Source of the DNA: DATDVD01 sp035290065
Lineage (GTDB): Bacteria > Pseudomonadota > Gammaproteobacteria > Coxiellales > Coxiellaceae
Direction of reading: 5' to 3'
Length of the DNA stretch: 15,373 bases
Assembly (NCBI GenBank): GCA_035290065.1
Contig: DATDVD010000063.1
Span: 1-15,373, forward strand
A program made the position numbers and the translations under genes. Positions within the stretch are counted from its first letter, which is position 1; each line of letters begins with the position of its first letter. Positions 6,040 through 13,297 of the stretch are shown piece by piece. Below the pieces are notes generated by a model. The model saw only the letters and a list, made by a program, of their open reading frames with translations, searched no databases and had not been told where the DNA came from.

Positions 6040-7073
6040 GCCGAGCGGGGCGTTTTTGTAGGAAAGACAAAAAATTCCATGCTCACTAAAATTGCCACGC
6101 CCAAGGCTGTTTCTGCAAACCGTTCCAAAATAAATACAGTGGGTGAACCATATCCAGGCGTCACAATGTAATAAAGAGCGCCAAATGAAACGGTTACGAA
6201 AAACATGGCTAACCAATAACTCTTTTTTCCTACCAAATTGGCTATCATCAAGAATACCAGTATTAAAAAATGAGAATGGGGATACGGTTTAAATAATACT
6301 AGGGCAAGCGGAACACCCACGATTACTCCTGCAAAGGTGCCTGTTAAGCGCTCAAATGCTCGGTGTAGCGAATCAGGCTGAGTATCTCGGCTCGCAAATA
6401 AAATAGCAAAGGCCGCCCAAGACGGGTGGGTTAATTTTAAAATGTCGCAAATAATAAAGGCTATTAAAATTCCCAGCGCAAGACGAAAGGATTTTTTATA
6501 CAAATAAGTAGAGCGAATGAGAGGAGGTTTTTCGATAGAAAGCTTAGGCAGACACAGATTAATCAGTAAACAACTAAGCCCGCCTCCTAATACCGCCAAA
6601 AATTCCACCCCTACTATTTTCCAAGAATAATCCGAAGGAGGTACTAAGAAAGTAGATCCAGCTACGGTGATAAAAAGGCATAATAATCGAGTAGCATTGG
6701 CAGTGACATCCAAAACACGCGGAAGGCATAGCGTTAAAAAAATAAGCAGTGTTAAAACACCTAAAAATAAAGGACGTGTAAATTCGTGTTGAAACCACGT
6801 AGTGAATAGCGTCAGTGTCGCTGCAATAAAGGTAAATAGAAAAATATTAATCGACTGCTCAATTTTATTAGCACCCGTTAATGTAAAAGAGAGCATAGCT
6901 CCGCTTAAAAATAACCAAAAATTTTCCAGGAAAGAAAAATTAATAAACACATTCAAACCCATCAAAAGAAAAATGGGTCCCATACAGATCAGGGTACGGT
7001 GATAATCCGCGTAGGGATAGTTACGTAAGTGAAACATGGTTTGAGTATAAGTAGAAAATAGAAAGTTAGCCAA
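6036..7073 (-). CDS. FUSC-family / aromatic acid exporter-like integral membrane protein
   Basis: This 345-residue protein is nearly all membrane segments in two blocks: about residues 25-175 (for example FWLFLSGAMLSFTLTG, LFTFIAATLTLFTTWF, FLGVLTLLIFLTLCLP) and 205-340. The second block contains LTHPSWAAFAILFASRDT followed by RAFERLTGTFAGVIVGVPLALVLF. That corresponds to the FUSC signature (a W/F-A-x-x-t-v block, then R...R-x-x-GT-x-x-G) of efflux proteins such as AaeB and YccS. It lacks the cytoplasmic domain of AaeB or YccS and is short, so it is a minimal FUSC module. Role in export of small organic acids is a family-based guess. The gene is convergent with the POT gene and nine bases downstream of the next minus-strand gene, so it may be co-transcribed with it. 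Confidence 0.7.
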   Translation of the reverse strand: MANFLFSTYTQTMFHLRNYPYADYHRTLICMGPIFLLMGLNVFINFSFLENFWLFLSGAMLSFTLTGANKIEQSINIFLFTFIAATLTLFTTWFQHEFTRPLFLGVLTLLIFLTLCLPRVLDVTANATRLLCLFITVAGSTFLVPPSDYSWKIVGVEFLAVLGGGLSCLLINLCLPKLSIEKPPLIRSTYLYKKSFRLALGILIAFIICDILKLTHPSWAAFAILFASRDTQPDSLHRAFERLTGTFAGVIVGVPLALVLFKPYPHSHFLILVFLMIANLVGKKSYWLAMFFVTVSFGALYYIVTPGYGSPTVFILERFAETALGVAILVSMEFFVFPTKTPRSA

Positions 7074-7082
7074 GTCTTAGCG

Positions 7083-8042
7083 TTACACTAGCGCTAAGCC
7101 AATTTGATGCGCCGATAAACCCGGTGGAGAATCATAAGCCTCAGCGCCTGCTGCCGTCACTGCAGCAGGCGCTGCCAAAGCCCCCGCCCCAGCGGCTCCT
7201 GCCGCCGCTCCTGGAACACTGGCGGGAGGAAGAGCTAATTGTCCTGGTGAAGCCATGGCGGATACGCGTGTGGTGACACTAAGGGGGGAAGAAGGGTTTA
7301 GCATCTCTCCCAATAACCGGAATACTGTTGTAGCTAATGTGCTATACGTTTTATTAATTAAATCTTGTAATTCTCTTTCAATGGCCTTGATTTTCCGGAT
7401 TCTTTTTAATAATTTCGCATCGTCAGTGGGATTGCCAGTTAAGGAAGGGGGATAGGCGCGTAGTATCTCTAATTTTCTTTGCCATTGCCTAAGCAGGTTT
7501 TCAAAATTAGTTGTAAATTGACTTTCGGACAATCGCGTGTATCGCTGACCCCAATTCAGGGCATCAATACTCTTACTTCTCAGCCTCTTTTCCTCAGCTA
7601 GTTGCTCAGGGGGTTTTTCTCTAGCTTCCCTTGGTTTTTGAGCAACGGGTTTTGTCGGTAATAGGAGGGGATATAAAGACCCAATAAAAAGATACAGGGC
7701 ACGGTGAAACTCCGGGAGTGTTTTTTGGGCCTGATCACATCCGTGGATAAACTTATCTGTAGTAAAGCCACGTTCTGCTAAATCATCCCGCGGCATAATG
7801 AAAGGAGGATTTTGAACTTGTTTTTCTAATGCTCTAAATTTCTCTAATAGTGAAGAGGTTTCTGGCATAGGCGTAGTGGGGGGGAGCCGAGCAGCACCTG
7901 CAGCACCGGATTCTTCAGCAGTTGAAGAGGCTGGGGAAGGAGGTCTGGGGGGCGATGTATCTCGTGGTCTTCTTAACATCCATTTATCATAGCGCGCTGC
8001 TAGCCGGATGCAATCCCCTCGAGTATAATTTTTAGATGTCAT
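7083..8042 (-). CDS. Hypothetical protein with Pro/Ser-rich N-terminus and Ala/Gly-rich C-terminus
   Basis: The open frame gives 319 residues and I do not recognise a family. About residues 24-60 are proline-, serine- and alanine-rich (RRPRDTSPPRPPSPASS). About 60-245 is a charged, helical middle with a likely coiled coil (DAKLLKRIRKIKAIERELQDLINKTY). The last 60 residues are very rich in Ala, Gly and Pro and end SAHQIGLALV. There is no signal peptide or membrane segment. Proteins of this build in Legionellales are often secreted effectors or structural accessories, but nothing here shows a secretion signal, so that is speculation. The start is uncertain: ATG 8042 overlaps the start of divergent glmU and has no ribosome site, and ATG 7979 (MLRRPRDTS) is an alternative. 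The stop is nine bases upstream of the FUSC gene. Confidence 0.6.
   Translation of the reverse strand: MTSKNYTRGDCIRLAARYDKWMLRRPRDTSPPRPPSPASSTAEESGAAGAARLPPTTPMPETSSLLEKFRALEKQVQNPPFIMPRDDLAERGFTTDKFIHGCDQAQKTLPEFHRALYLFIGSLYPLLLPTKPVAQKPREAREKPPEQLAEEKRLRSKSIDALNWGQRYTRLSESQFTTNFENLLRQWQRKLEILRAYPPSLTGNPTDDAKLLKRIRKIKAIERELQDLINKTYSTLATTVFRLLGEMLNPSSPLSVTTRVSAMASPGQLALPPASVPGAAAGAAGAGALAAPAAVTAAGAEAYDSPPGLSAHQIGLALV
8024..8029 (+). promoter_or_regulatory. TATAAT box just before glmU (possible leaderless start)
   Basis: A perfect TATAAT ends six bases before the glmU ATG at 8036. If used, transcription would begin at or next to the ATG and give a leaderless mRNA. No Shine-Dalgarno precedes the ATG. 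No good -35 is visible (TAGCCG at 8001-8006), so support is limited. Confidence 0.35.
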
Positions 8043-9412
8043 TAACTATTGTTATATTGGCGGCTGGTCAAGGATCCCGCATGCAATCGTCTCGCCCGAA
8101 GGTGTTGCATACCGTGGGCGGAAAATCGTTGTTAGAGCATGTCATTCACACGGCTCAAAAACTAAACCCGATTAATATTCTAGTGGTGCATGGGAGCGGG
8201 AGCGAGGAAGTGCAAGCTCAATGCGCTCATTTGCCTGTTCAGTGGGTCTATCAAGAGAAACAATTGGGAACGGCTCATGCGGTGCATCAAGCATTGCCCC
8301 ATTGTGGGGAAAAAGACAGGGTATTGGTGCTCTATGGTGATGTCCCTTTGATACAATCTGAAACATTAATCGAACTTATTAATAAACTGGATACTGAAAG
8401 CATCGGTTTATTAGTAGCCGACGTAGAAGACCCGACGGGTTTAGGTCGAATTATTCGAAATGCGGCCAATGAGGTGATTAAGATTGTGGAAGAACGGGAT
8501 GCCACTGACATCGAGCGGCACATTCGTGAAATTAATACGGGTATTATAAGTGTGCCCGCCCCTGTATTGCGCGCCTACTGGTCCCAGTTGTCCAATCACA
8601 ATGCGCAAGCCGAGTATTATTTAACGGATGTGATACACTTAGCAACCCAAGAGGGCCGTCCCATTCGAGCACAACGCGTGAACGATTTTTTTGAGACGGC
8701 AGGCATTAACACAAAATGGCAATTAACCATGATGGAACGAGCTTATCAACAACAACAAGCCAAGCGATTGACAGAATTAGGGGTGATTATAATGGATCCT
8801 TTGCGAATTGATATCCGCGGTGATGTTTTTATTGAAAAAGATGTTGTGCTGGATGTCAATGTCATCCTGGAAGGCCATGTGAAAATTGGTGAACATTCGC
8901 GTATTGGGCCCCATGTTATTCTAAAAAATACGACTGTGGGAAAAAATGTAGAGATTCGCGCCCATTGTGTGATTGAAAATGCGATCATTGAAGATGATTG
9001 CGTTGTAGGGCCGTTTGCGCATTTACGTCCGGACACGTATTTAAAGAAGGGTGCGAAGGTGGGGAACTTTGTGGAAATTAAAAAATCCACTCTGGGTGAA
9101 GGTTCTAAAGCCAATCATTTAAGCTATATTGGAGATGCGAGCGTGGGTGCGCGCGTCAATATAGGTGCAGGAACGATCACGTGCAATTATGATGGTGCTA
9201 ATAAACACCCCACCATTATTGAAGACAATGCTTTTATTGGTTCGAACAGTGCATTAGTAGCCCCGGTTACTATTGGAAAAGACAGCACGGTGGGCGCAGG
9301 CTCTGTGATTACGAAGGATGTACCTGACAATCAGTTGGGTCTCGCTCGCGTAGAACAAAAAAATATTGCTCATTGGCGCCGCCCCAAAAAATCTTCTCCT
9401 AAAAAATCATGA
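8036..9412 (+). CDS. glmU: Bifunctional UDP-N-acetylglucosamine pyrophosphorylase / glucosamine-1-phosphate N-acetyltransferase
   Basis: The protein has 458 residues, matching the family's usual length of about 456. The N-terminal nucleotidyltransferase domain (about 1-228) has LAAGQGSRM (8-16) with PK at 21-22 and a YGDVP metal/nucleotide site. The C-terminal left-handed beta-helix (about 250-440) shows hexapeptide repeats and the acetyltransferase active-site segment SKANHLSYIGDASVG ... GAGTITCNYDGANKHPT. It makes UDP-GlcNAc in two steps from glucosamine-1-phosphate, feeding peptidoglycan and lipid A in the cytoplasm. It starts head-to-head with the hypothetical gene, their starts overlapping by seven bases, and overlaps the PAP2 gene by four bases (ATGA), so it heads a three-gene cluster. 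The atpC relic at 2986-3130 suggests the ancestral atpC-glmU order was interrupted. Confidence 0.97.
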   Translation: MSLTIVILAAGQGSRMQSSRPKVLHTVGGKSLLEHVIHTAQKLNPINILVVHGSGSEEVQAQCAHLPVQWVYQEKQLGTAHAVHQALPHCGEKDRVLVLYGDVPLIQSETLIELINKLDTESIGLLVADVEDPTGLGRIIRNAANEVIKIVEERDATDIERHIREINTGIISVPAPVLRAYWSQLSNHNAQAEYYLTDVIHLATQEGRPIRAQRVNDFFETAGINTKWQLTMMERAYQQQQAKRLTELGVIIMDPLRIDIRGDVFIEKDVVLDVNVILEGHVKIGEHSRIGPHVILKNTTVGKNVEIRAHCVIENAIIEDDCVVGPFAHLRPDTYLKKGAKVGNFVEIKKSTLGEGSKANHLSYIGDASVGARVNIGAGTITCNYDGANKHPTIIEDNAFIGSNSALVAPVTIGKDSTVGAGSVITKDVPDNQLGLARVEQKNIAHWRRPKKSSPKKS

Positions 9413-10482
9413 CGCAAACGGTATTGCCTCCCTCGGATGAAGGAATAGCGCAGAGTTCTGTTGCTAACCTCGGTTTATATCGCCCTTGGTGGGTGCCTAC
9501 CACGCTTATTTTTTTGTACCTGTTGACAATTGCTATTCTTTCTCTCTCAGGCCATTACCTCTTTTTCACTCAAAGTCTTGCAGTATCTGTTTTTTTATTA
9601 GTAGGCGTGTTTAGTGGCGAATTAAAATGTTTTTTATTCGATTGGTCGATTTACTTGTCGTTGTTAATTTTTTTAAATGCTATACGCGGATTTATTTTTG
9701 CCTTCGTAGAATATTTTCACCAATCGGTTTATTCGCTGTATGTGATTCAATGGGAAAAGTGGTTATTAAATGGACACATTGCACCTTATGTCGCGCAACA
9801 ATGGTTGTATCAGCACGGTGTGAGCGGAAACCTTTATCAATTACTGTCTATTTTTTACGCATCCCACTTTGTGGTGTTTTTATTATTAGGCGCGATGATT
9901 TGGTTTCAAAAAAGATCATTTTTTAAACAGTATCAAACGGCATTTATCAGTGTGATGCTCATTGGAATTACGTTTTTTTGGCTGATTCCCACCATGCCGC
10001 CGTGGATGGCCAGTTCGCATCAACAGATTCCGTTAGTGATTTCATACACGTCGATTATTTATAACGTGAATATTCCGTCTTTATTTCATCTATTCAATAC
10101 GGATCCTATTGCAGCGATGCCATCGCTTCACGCTGCATTTAGTGTGCTCGTAGGTTTAATGAGTGTGCAATTATTTCGCACGCGTGCGTGGCCATTTCTC
10201 ACGTATGTTATTTTCTTAAACATCAGCTGTATTGTTTTAGGACAACATTATTTGGTGGATTTGTTGGCGGGCGCATTATTAGCCACGGTTGTTTTTTTAA
10301 TCACGCAAAAATTGTACAAAAATAAAACGAATTATTCATCACCACTCGAATTATTTTCACGGGAAGAGTTTAATGCCTTAGTGGGCTATAAAATAGCAAC
10401 GGCTATTTTAATTTTATTATCCAGTGTGTTGTTAAGTGTATTAACACATCATTGGTTATTGAATGTACAAATCCATGGATAA
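9409..10482 (+). CDS. PAP2-superfamily (Aur1/Ipt1-type) membrane protein
   Basis: This 357-residue protein has about eight hydrophobic segments. The phosphatase/transferase signature is in two parts: MPSLHAAFSVLV (237-248) and GQHYLVDLLAGALLA (278-292), supplying the catalytic histidines H241 and H280 and the aspartate D284. The spacing and the preceding PTMPPW loop match the Aur1/Ipt1-like branch, whose bacterial members act as lipid phosphatases or move phospho-head groups between lipids. The exact substrate is not readable. Its four-base overlap with glmU and the five-base gap to rsmE indicate translational coupling and one transcript. The active site would face the periplasm in most PAP2 enzymes. 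Confidence 0.82.
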   Translation: MTQTVLPPSDEGIAQSSVANLGLYRPWWVPTTLIFLYLLTIAILSLSGHYLFFTQSLAVSVFLLVGVFSGELKCFLFDWSIYLSLLIFLNAIRGFIFAFVEYFHQSVYSLYVIQWEKWLLNGHIAPYVAQQWLYQHGVSGNLYQLLSIFYASHFVVFLLLGAMIWFQKRSFFKQYQTAFISVMLIGITFFWLIPTMPPWMASSHQQIPLVISYTSIIYNVNIPSLFHLFNTDPIAAMPSLHAAFSVLVGLMSVQLFRTRAWPFLTYVIFLNISCIVLGQHYLVDLLAGALLATVVFLITQKLYKNKTNYSSPLELFSREEFNALVGYKIATAILILLSSVLLSVLTHHWLLNVQIHG

Positions 10483-10487
10483 TCTTC

Positions 10488-11222
10488 ATGCACCTACCAC
10501 GCTTTTTTTTCGATGCTGATTTAAAAATAGGCAATCGCATTTCACTTGATGAAAATTTAAGCAAACGCATCATAAAAGTGTTGCGTTTAAAAAAAGATTG
10601 CAGTTTAATTCTCTTCCACGGAAGAGGTGGCGAATTTGTTTGTACAATTGTTGCCACTCACAAACATTCTGTGGAAGTTTCGGTTGATACATTTCAATCG
10701 GTAAATAGGGAATCACTGCCAGATATCCATGTAGGTCTTGGAATTTCTCGTGGTGAAAAAATGGACTATGCAATTCAAAAAGCCGTTGAATGCGGTGTCC
10801 ATTCCATTACTCCTTTGTTTACTGAATTTTGCAATGTGAAATTAACGAATGAACGTGCGCAAGCTCGATTGCACCATTGGCACAACGTGGTGGTGAGTGC
10901 AGTGGAGCAATGTGGTCGTACGCGCGTTCCGAAAATTTATTTACCGCAACCTTTTTTAGAATGGATAAAAAAAGATCATTCTGTTTTAAAAATAATCTGT
11001 GATACAGAGACTAAACAGAATTTGAGTAAAGAATGTGCAAATTATAACAACAGCCCCGTTTATTTATTAATTGGGCCTGAAGGAGGTTTTTCACCGGAAG
11101 AAAAACAACGCGCAAAACAGGAAAATTTCTTCTCCTTATCCTTGGGGCCAAGGATATTAAGAACAGAAACGGCCCCCGTCGTCGCAATTACCCTTTTGCA
11201 ACATTGCCTCAAGCACTTGTGA
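10488..11222 (+). CDS. rsmE: 16S rRNA (uracil-1498-N3)-methyltransferase
   Basis: This is a 244-residue SPOUT methyltransferase. The N-terminal PUA-like part (about 1-70) includes MHLPRFFFDA and KVLRLKKDCSLILFHGRGG. The C-terminal knotted domain has the family signatures QKAVECGVHSITPL (97-110), EQCGRTRVP (140-148), GPEGGFSPEE (196-205) and LGPRILRTETAP (219-230), which form the SAM pocket. It methylates U1498 of 16S rRNA. I chose ATG 10488 because homologues start with M-x-R-F-F; an upstream TTG at 10452 is in frame but would run back into the PAP2 gene. There is little ribosome-site signal, so coupling to the gene five bases upstream is likely. The stop codon overlaps the LetA-box-like palindrome that follows. 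Confidence 0.95.
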   Translation: MHLPRFFFDADLKIGNRISLDENLSKRIIKVLRLKKDCSLILFHGRGGEFVCTIVATHKHSVEVSVDTFQSVNRESLPDIHVGLGISRGEKMDYAIQKAVECGVHSITPLFTEFCNVKLTNERAQARLHHWHNVVVSAVEQCGRTRVPKIYLPQPFLEWIKKDHSVLKIICDTETKQNLSKECANYNNSPVYLLIGPEGGFSPEEKQRAKQENFFSLSLGPRILRTETAPVVAITLLQHCLKHL

Positions 11223-11233
11223 GATATTTCTCA
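11220..11233. promoter_or_regulatory. LetA/GacA-box-like palindrome TGAGATATTTCTCA
   Basis: The 14-mer matches TNAGAAATTTCTNA, the element I remember as reported for LetA-controlled rsmY/rsmZ in Legionella, at 11 of 12 defined positions (T instead of A at position 6). It is followed about 200 bases later by a cluster of GGA motifs. A weaker relative, GAACAAATTTCTCC (11276-11289), is nearer the presumed promoter. The palindrome also extends into CTTG...CAAG arms and could simply be a weak hairpin after rsmE, as no T-run follows. Confidence 0.45.
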
Positions 11234-11258
11234 AGATGTTGTCAGAGTTTTTACGCTT

Positions 11259-11285
11259 AAATTTGTTTAAAAAATGAACAAATTT
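11259..11285. repeat. Perfect 9-bp AT-rich inverted repeat
   Basis: AAATTTGTT (11259-11267) and AACAAATTT (11277-11285) are exact reverse complements around a 9-base A-rich spacer. The arms have little GC, so a regulator-binding site upstream of the small RNA is more likely than a terminator. The right arm overlaps the second, weaker LetA-box-like match. Confidence 0.5.
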
Positions 11286-11334
11286 CTCCCTTCGATTCTC
11301 TAACTTGCTGAAACAACGATTATTTTATGGAATC

Positions 11335-11591
11335 GCTGAGAGATCAGCCGCTCGTTTTCCCTTTTTAACTTCAGAAAGTGCCTTGTCAGGGTAAGGTTAG
11401 CTGGTAAAGTAACTCTTGCATCTGAAGGATAACGACGGAATGGCTTGCATAAGGGTGCTTAAAAGGACTTCACCGGTCCAGGAAGAATCCGGCCATTACT
11501 CGGAAGTTATGCAAAGGACAGCAGCAGTCTAGGGAAAAGACTTTTGGTAGGGAGTACCATTGGGGGGGGTGTTATGCACCCCCTTTTTTTT
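11335..11591 (+). ncRNA. Candidate CsrA/RsmA-sequestering small RNA (RsmY/RsmZ/CsrB-type)
   Basis: No open frame fills this gap. Between 11427 and 11553 GGA occurs eight times (11427, 11437, 11465, 11481, 11502, 11516, 11533 and 11551), six of them in ANGGA context, the CsrA recognition motif. Several sit in hairpin loops: CAT-t-ACT/CGGA/AGT-t-ATG (11494-11511), GTCT/AGGGAAA/AGAC (11527-11541) and TGGTA/GGGAG/TACCA (11545-11559). TTGCATAA (11445-11452) pairs exactly with TTATGCAA (11507-11514), closing a multi-hairpin domain. A strong intrinsic terminator ends the unit, and a LetA-box-like site lies upstream. The 5' end is uncertain; TTGCTG (11305-11310) with TGGAAT (11328-11333) at 17 bases would start it near 11340. 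Predicted function is titration of CsrA in the switch between growth phases. The class is well supported by motif density; the exact name (rsmY or rsmZ) is not. Confidence 0.65.
11565..11591 (+). terminator. Rho-independent terminator of the small RNA
   Basis: GGGGGTG (11565-11571), loop TTATG, CACCCCC (11577-11583), then eight Ts (11584-11591). The stem is seven perfect pairs, five of them G-C next to the T-run. It works only for + strand transcripts: on the minus strand the tract is A-rich and precedes the hairpin. It lies 12 bases from the deoC stop. Confidence 0.92.
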
Positions 11592-11603
11592 GTCCTTTAA
11601 AAA

Positions 11604-12323
11604 CTAAGCCGATAAAAGTTTGGCGAGCAATTGGCTGGAACCGATTCGAAAGGTGTCAGGCGTGGGCCAAGCACTACCCATCAATGCTTGAGCGAGGTGA
11701 AAGTATTCTATAGCTTGAGAGACATCAGATACACCGCCTGAGACTTTGAATCCAGTCCGTGTTTTTTGATCCCGAATGGTTTCTAAAATGGTGCGTGCGG
11801 CCTCGAGCGTTGCACCCGTCTGGGTTTTGCCCGTGGATGTTTTGATAAAGTCAGCCCCCGTTTCAATGGCGCATTCACAGCACGCTCGAATTAATTCAGC
11901 CGTTTTAAGCACTCCGGTTTCTAAAATAACTTTTAAAGTAATCAACGATCCACACGCTTCGCGGCATTGCGATAAAAACACCGTGAGCGTTTGAAAATCG
12001 CGAGCAAGGGCTGCCATGGGTGGCATTACCACATCGATTTCATCAGCCCCCTTTTCAATACTTTCTTGAATAACAGCGCTGACGGCATGAATGGATTGGT
12101 TGCCTTCTGGAAAATTTACAACGGTGGCAATTTTAATCGGTGTGTGTTGCAGAGCCAGTTTAGCGGTATAGACATAGTCTGGGTACACGCAAACAGCAGC
12201 AACAAACCCTTTTGGAGTTTTAGCCTGAAGACACCAATCGTGAACAGCCTCAAGAGAATCGGGCTCATTAAGGCGGGTGAAGTCTAAATAAGAAATTAAT
12301 CGCGTGCGTTCTAATTCGTCCAT
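11604..12323 (-). CDS. deoC: Deoxyribose-phosphate aldolase
   Basis: This is a 239-residue class I aldolase, slightly shorter than the E. coli enzyme (259). Active-site landmarks are present: EIDVVMP with D97, LKVILETG with K131, the Schiff-base lysine K161 in FIKTSTGK, and K193 in GFKVSGGV. It splits 2-deoxyribose-5-phosphate into glyceraldehyde-3-phosphate and acetaldehyde in the cytoplasm, the last step of deoxynucleoside breakdown. The frame is open further upstream (to 12452), but that part runs through a REP-like palindrome. I chose ATG 12323 (MDELERTRL) because GGAG precedes it by about 8 bases and homologues begin there. It is the last gene of the minus-strand salvage cluster after punA. 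Confidence 0.95.
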   Translation of the reverse strand: MDELERTRLISYLDFTRLNEPDSLEAVHDWCLQAKTPKGFVAAVCVYPDYVYTAKLALQHTPIKIATVVNFPEGNQSIHAVSAVIQESIEKGADEIDVVMPPMAALARDFQTLTVFLSQCREACGSLITLKVILETGVLKTAELIRACCECAIETGADFIKTSTGKTQTGATLEAARTILETIRDQKTRTGFKVSGGVSDVSQAIEYFHLAQALMGSAWPTPDTFRIGSSQLLAKLLSA

Positions 12324-12349
12324 GGGTTCATCTCCAGTATCTAAGATTC

Positions 12350-12374
12350 GGGTCGACCACGGTCGACCCCTACA
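12350..12374. repeat. REP-like palindrome, copy B
   Basis: GGGTCGACC-AC-GGTCGACCC (12350-12369) is a perfect 9-bp inverted repeat with a 2-base loop and a CTACA tail, in the same orientation as copy A. Compared with copy A, one arm change is compensated on the other arm. Confidence 0.85.
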
Positions 12375-12419
12375 AAAGGGGAAAGATCTCCCTTTCAAAA
12401 GGGAAAAGATCTCTCTTTC
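12374..12419. repeat. 2 x 23 bp tandem repeat between the two REP-like palindromes
   Basis: Positions 12374-12396 and 12397-12419 are adjacent 23-base units identical at 21 positions. Each carries AAAAGGG, a central AGATCT and a CTTTC end, and each can fold on itself through GAAA/TTTC. The pair fills the space between the palindromes. Confidence 0.75.
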
Positions 12420-12422
12420 TTC

Positions 12423-12446
12423 GTAGGGGCAGACCGTGGTCTGCCC
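12423..12446. repeat. REP-like palindrome, copy C (inverted)
   Basis: GGGCAGACC-GT-GGTCTGCCC (12427-12446), preceded by GTAG, is the same element in the opposite orientation to copy B. The arm sequence differs (CAGA for CGA-type) but pairing is perfect. GTAGGGG here can also pair with CCCCTAC of copy B, closing the whole 12350-12446 unit. Confidence 0.85.
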
Positions 12447-12456
12447 TCCCAAAGTT

Positions 12457-13278
12457 TTATAACGATAGGGTTTTAACGAAGCACTCGGTTAATTTTATTA
12501 AATTATCAGCACCGAGTTTAGCGCCTGCTAAGGTTTCTTCATGACTTAAGGGGCGTGGATTCATGCCCGCGGCTAAATTAGTAATCGCGGATACTACAAC
12601 CACCCGCATACCACAATGTCGAGCCACAATCACTTCGGGTACGGTCGACATACCTACCAAATCTGCTCCTAACGTACGAAAAGCCCGAATTTCAGCCGGT
12701 GTTTCAAACGTGGGGCCTAAGGTCGCTAGATAAACGCCTTCTGCCAATGGAATATGTAAAGAGCGCGCGCATTCTTTCAAAAGCTTTCGTAACTCAGGAT
12801 CGTATGCTGTATCCATCGACACAAAACGAGGCCCAAATTCTTCATCGTTACTACCCACGAGGGGATTTTGAAATAAAAAATTAATATGATCCGTTACGGC
12901 GACTAAATGACCGGGTGCCACTTCCGGACGCAAAGAACCGGACGCATTGGTCGCATACAGCAACTGTGCCCCGAGTAATTTCATCGTGCGAATGGGGGTG
13001 AGCAATTCCGTACGGGTAGCTCCTTGATAAACATGTGCTCGACTGCCTAGCACTGCCACCGGTTTGCCAGCCAAGGTGCCTAAAAAAAGTTGAGGCGCTT
13101 GCCCTTCCACAGCCCGCTCATGAAAACCGGGTAAGTCACTGTAAGAAATGGCAATAGGATCTTCAAGCTGATCAATAATCACATGAAGGCCCGAGCCGCA
13201 CACAATTACCAACTGAGGGGTAAAATCGGGGGCCAGGTCTCGAATAATTTTAAAACTGTCGTGTGCGTGCTGTGTCAT
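12457..13278 (-). CDS. punA: Purine-nucleoside phosphorylase, XapA-like
   Basis: This is a 273-residue, class II trimeric-type PNP. Conserved elements are VIVCGSGL (24-31), SRAHVYQG (79-86), TNASGSLRPEV (110-120), LGPTFETPAEIR (188-198) with E192, GMSTVPEVIVARHCG (209-223) and SAITNLAAG (230-238) with N234. Segments such as ISYSDLPGF and SLRPEV-GHLVAVTDHIN resemble E. coli XapA (xanthosine phosphorylase), so substrate range may include xanthosine. It cleaves purine nucleosides with phosphate to base plus pentose-1-phosphate. Oddities: the family GHAG becomes GQAP (Q60 where a phosphate-site His is usual) and the YEG becomes YQG. No strong ribosome site precedes ATG 13278. It is 19 bases downstream of rpiA, and the REP element separates it from deoC. 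Confidence 0.9.
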   Translation of the reverse strand: MTQHAHDSFKIIRDLAPDFTPQLVIVCGSGLHVIIDQLEDPIAISYSDLPGFHERAVEGQAPQLFLGTLAGKPVAVLGSRAHVYQGATRTELLTPIRTMKLLGAQLLYATNASGSLRPEVAPGHLVAVTDHINFLFQNPLVGSNDEEFGPRFVSMDTAYDPELRKLLKECARSLHIPLAEGVYLATLGPTFETPAEIRAFRTLGADLVGMSTVPEVIVARHCGMRVVVVSAITNLAAGMNPRPLSHEETLAGAKLGADNLIKLTECFVKTLSL

Positions 13279-13297
13279 AATCGGCCGGCATTATAAG

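Noticed and set aside
10452..10487. Upstream TTG start for rsmE
   Set aside because: It would overlap the PAP2 gene and add residues absent from homologues, which start M-x-x-x-R-F-F as at 10488.
11335..11591. 6S RNA, RNase P RNA, tmRNA or SRP RNA
   Set aside because: None of the conserved segments I know for these RNAs is present. GGA-loop density fits the Rsm/Csr class instead.
12324..12452. N-terminal extension of deoC
   Set aside because: It would be encoded by the REP-like palindrome and tandem repeat. A ribosome site precedes ATG 12323, and homologues begin there.
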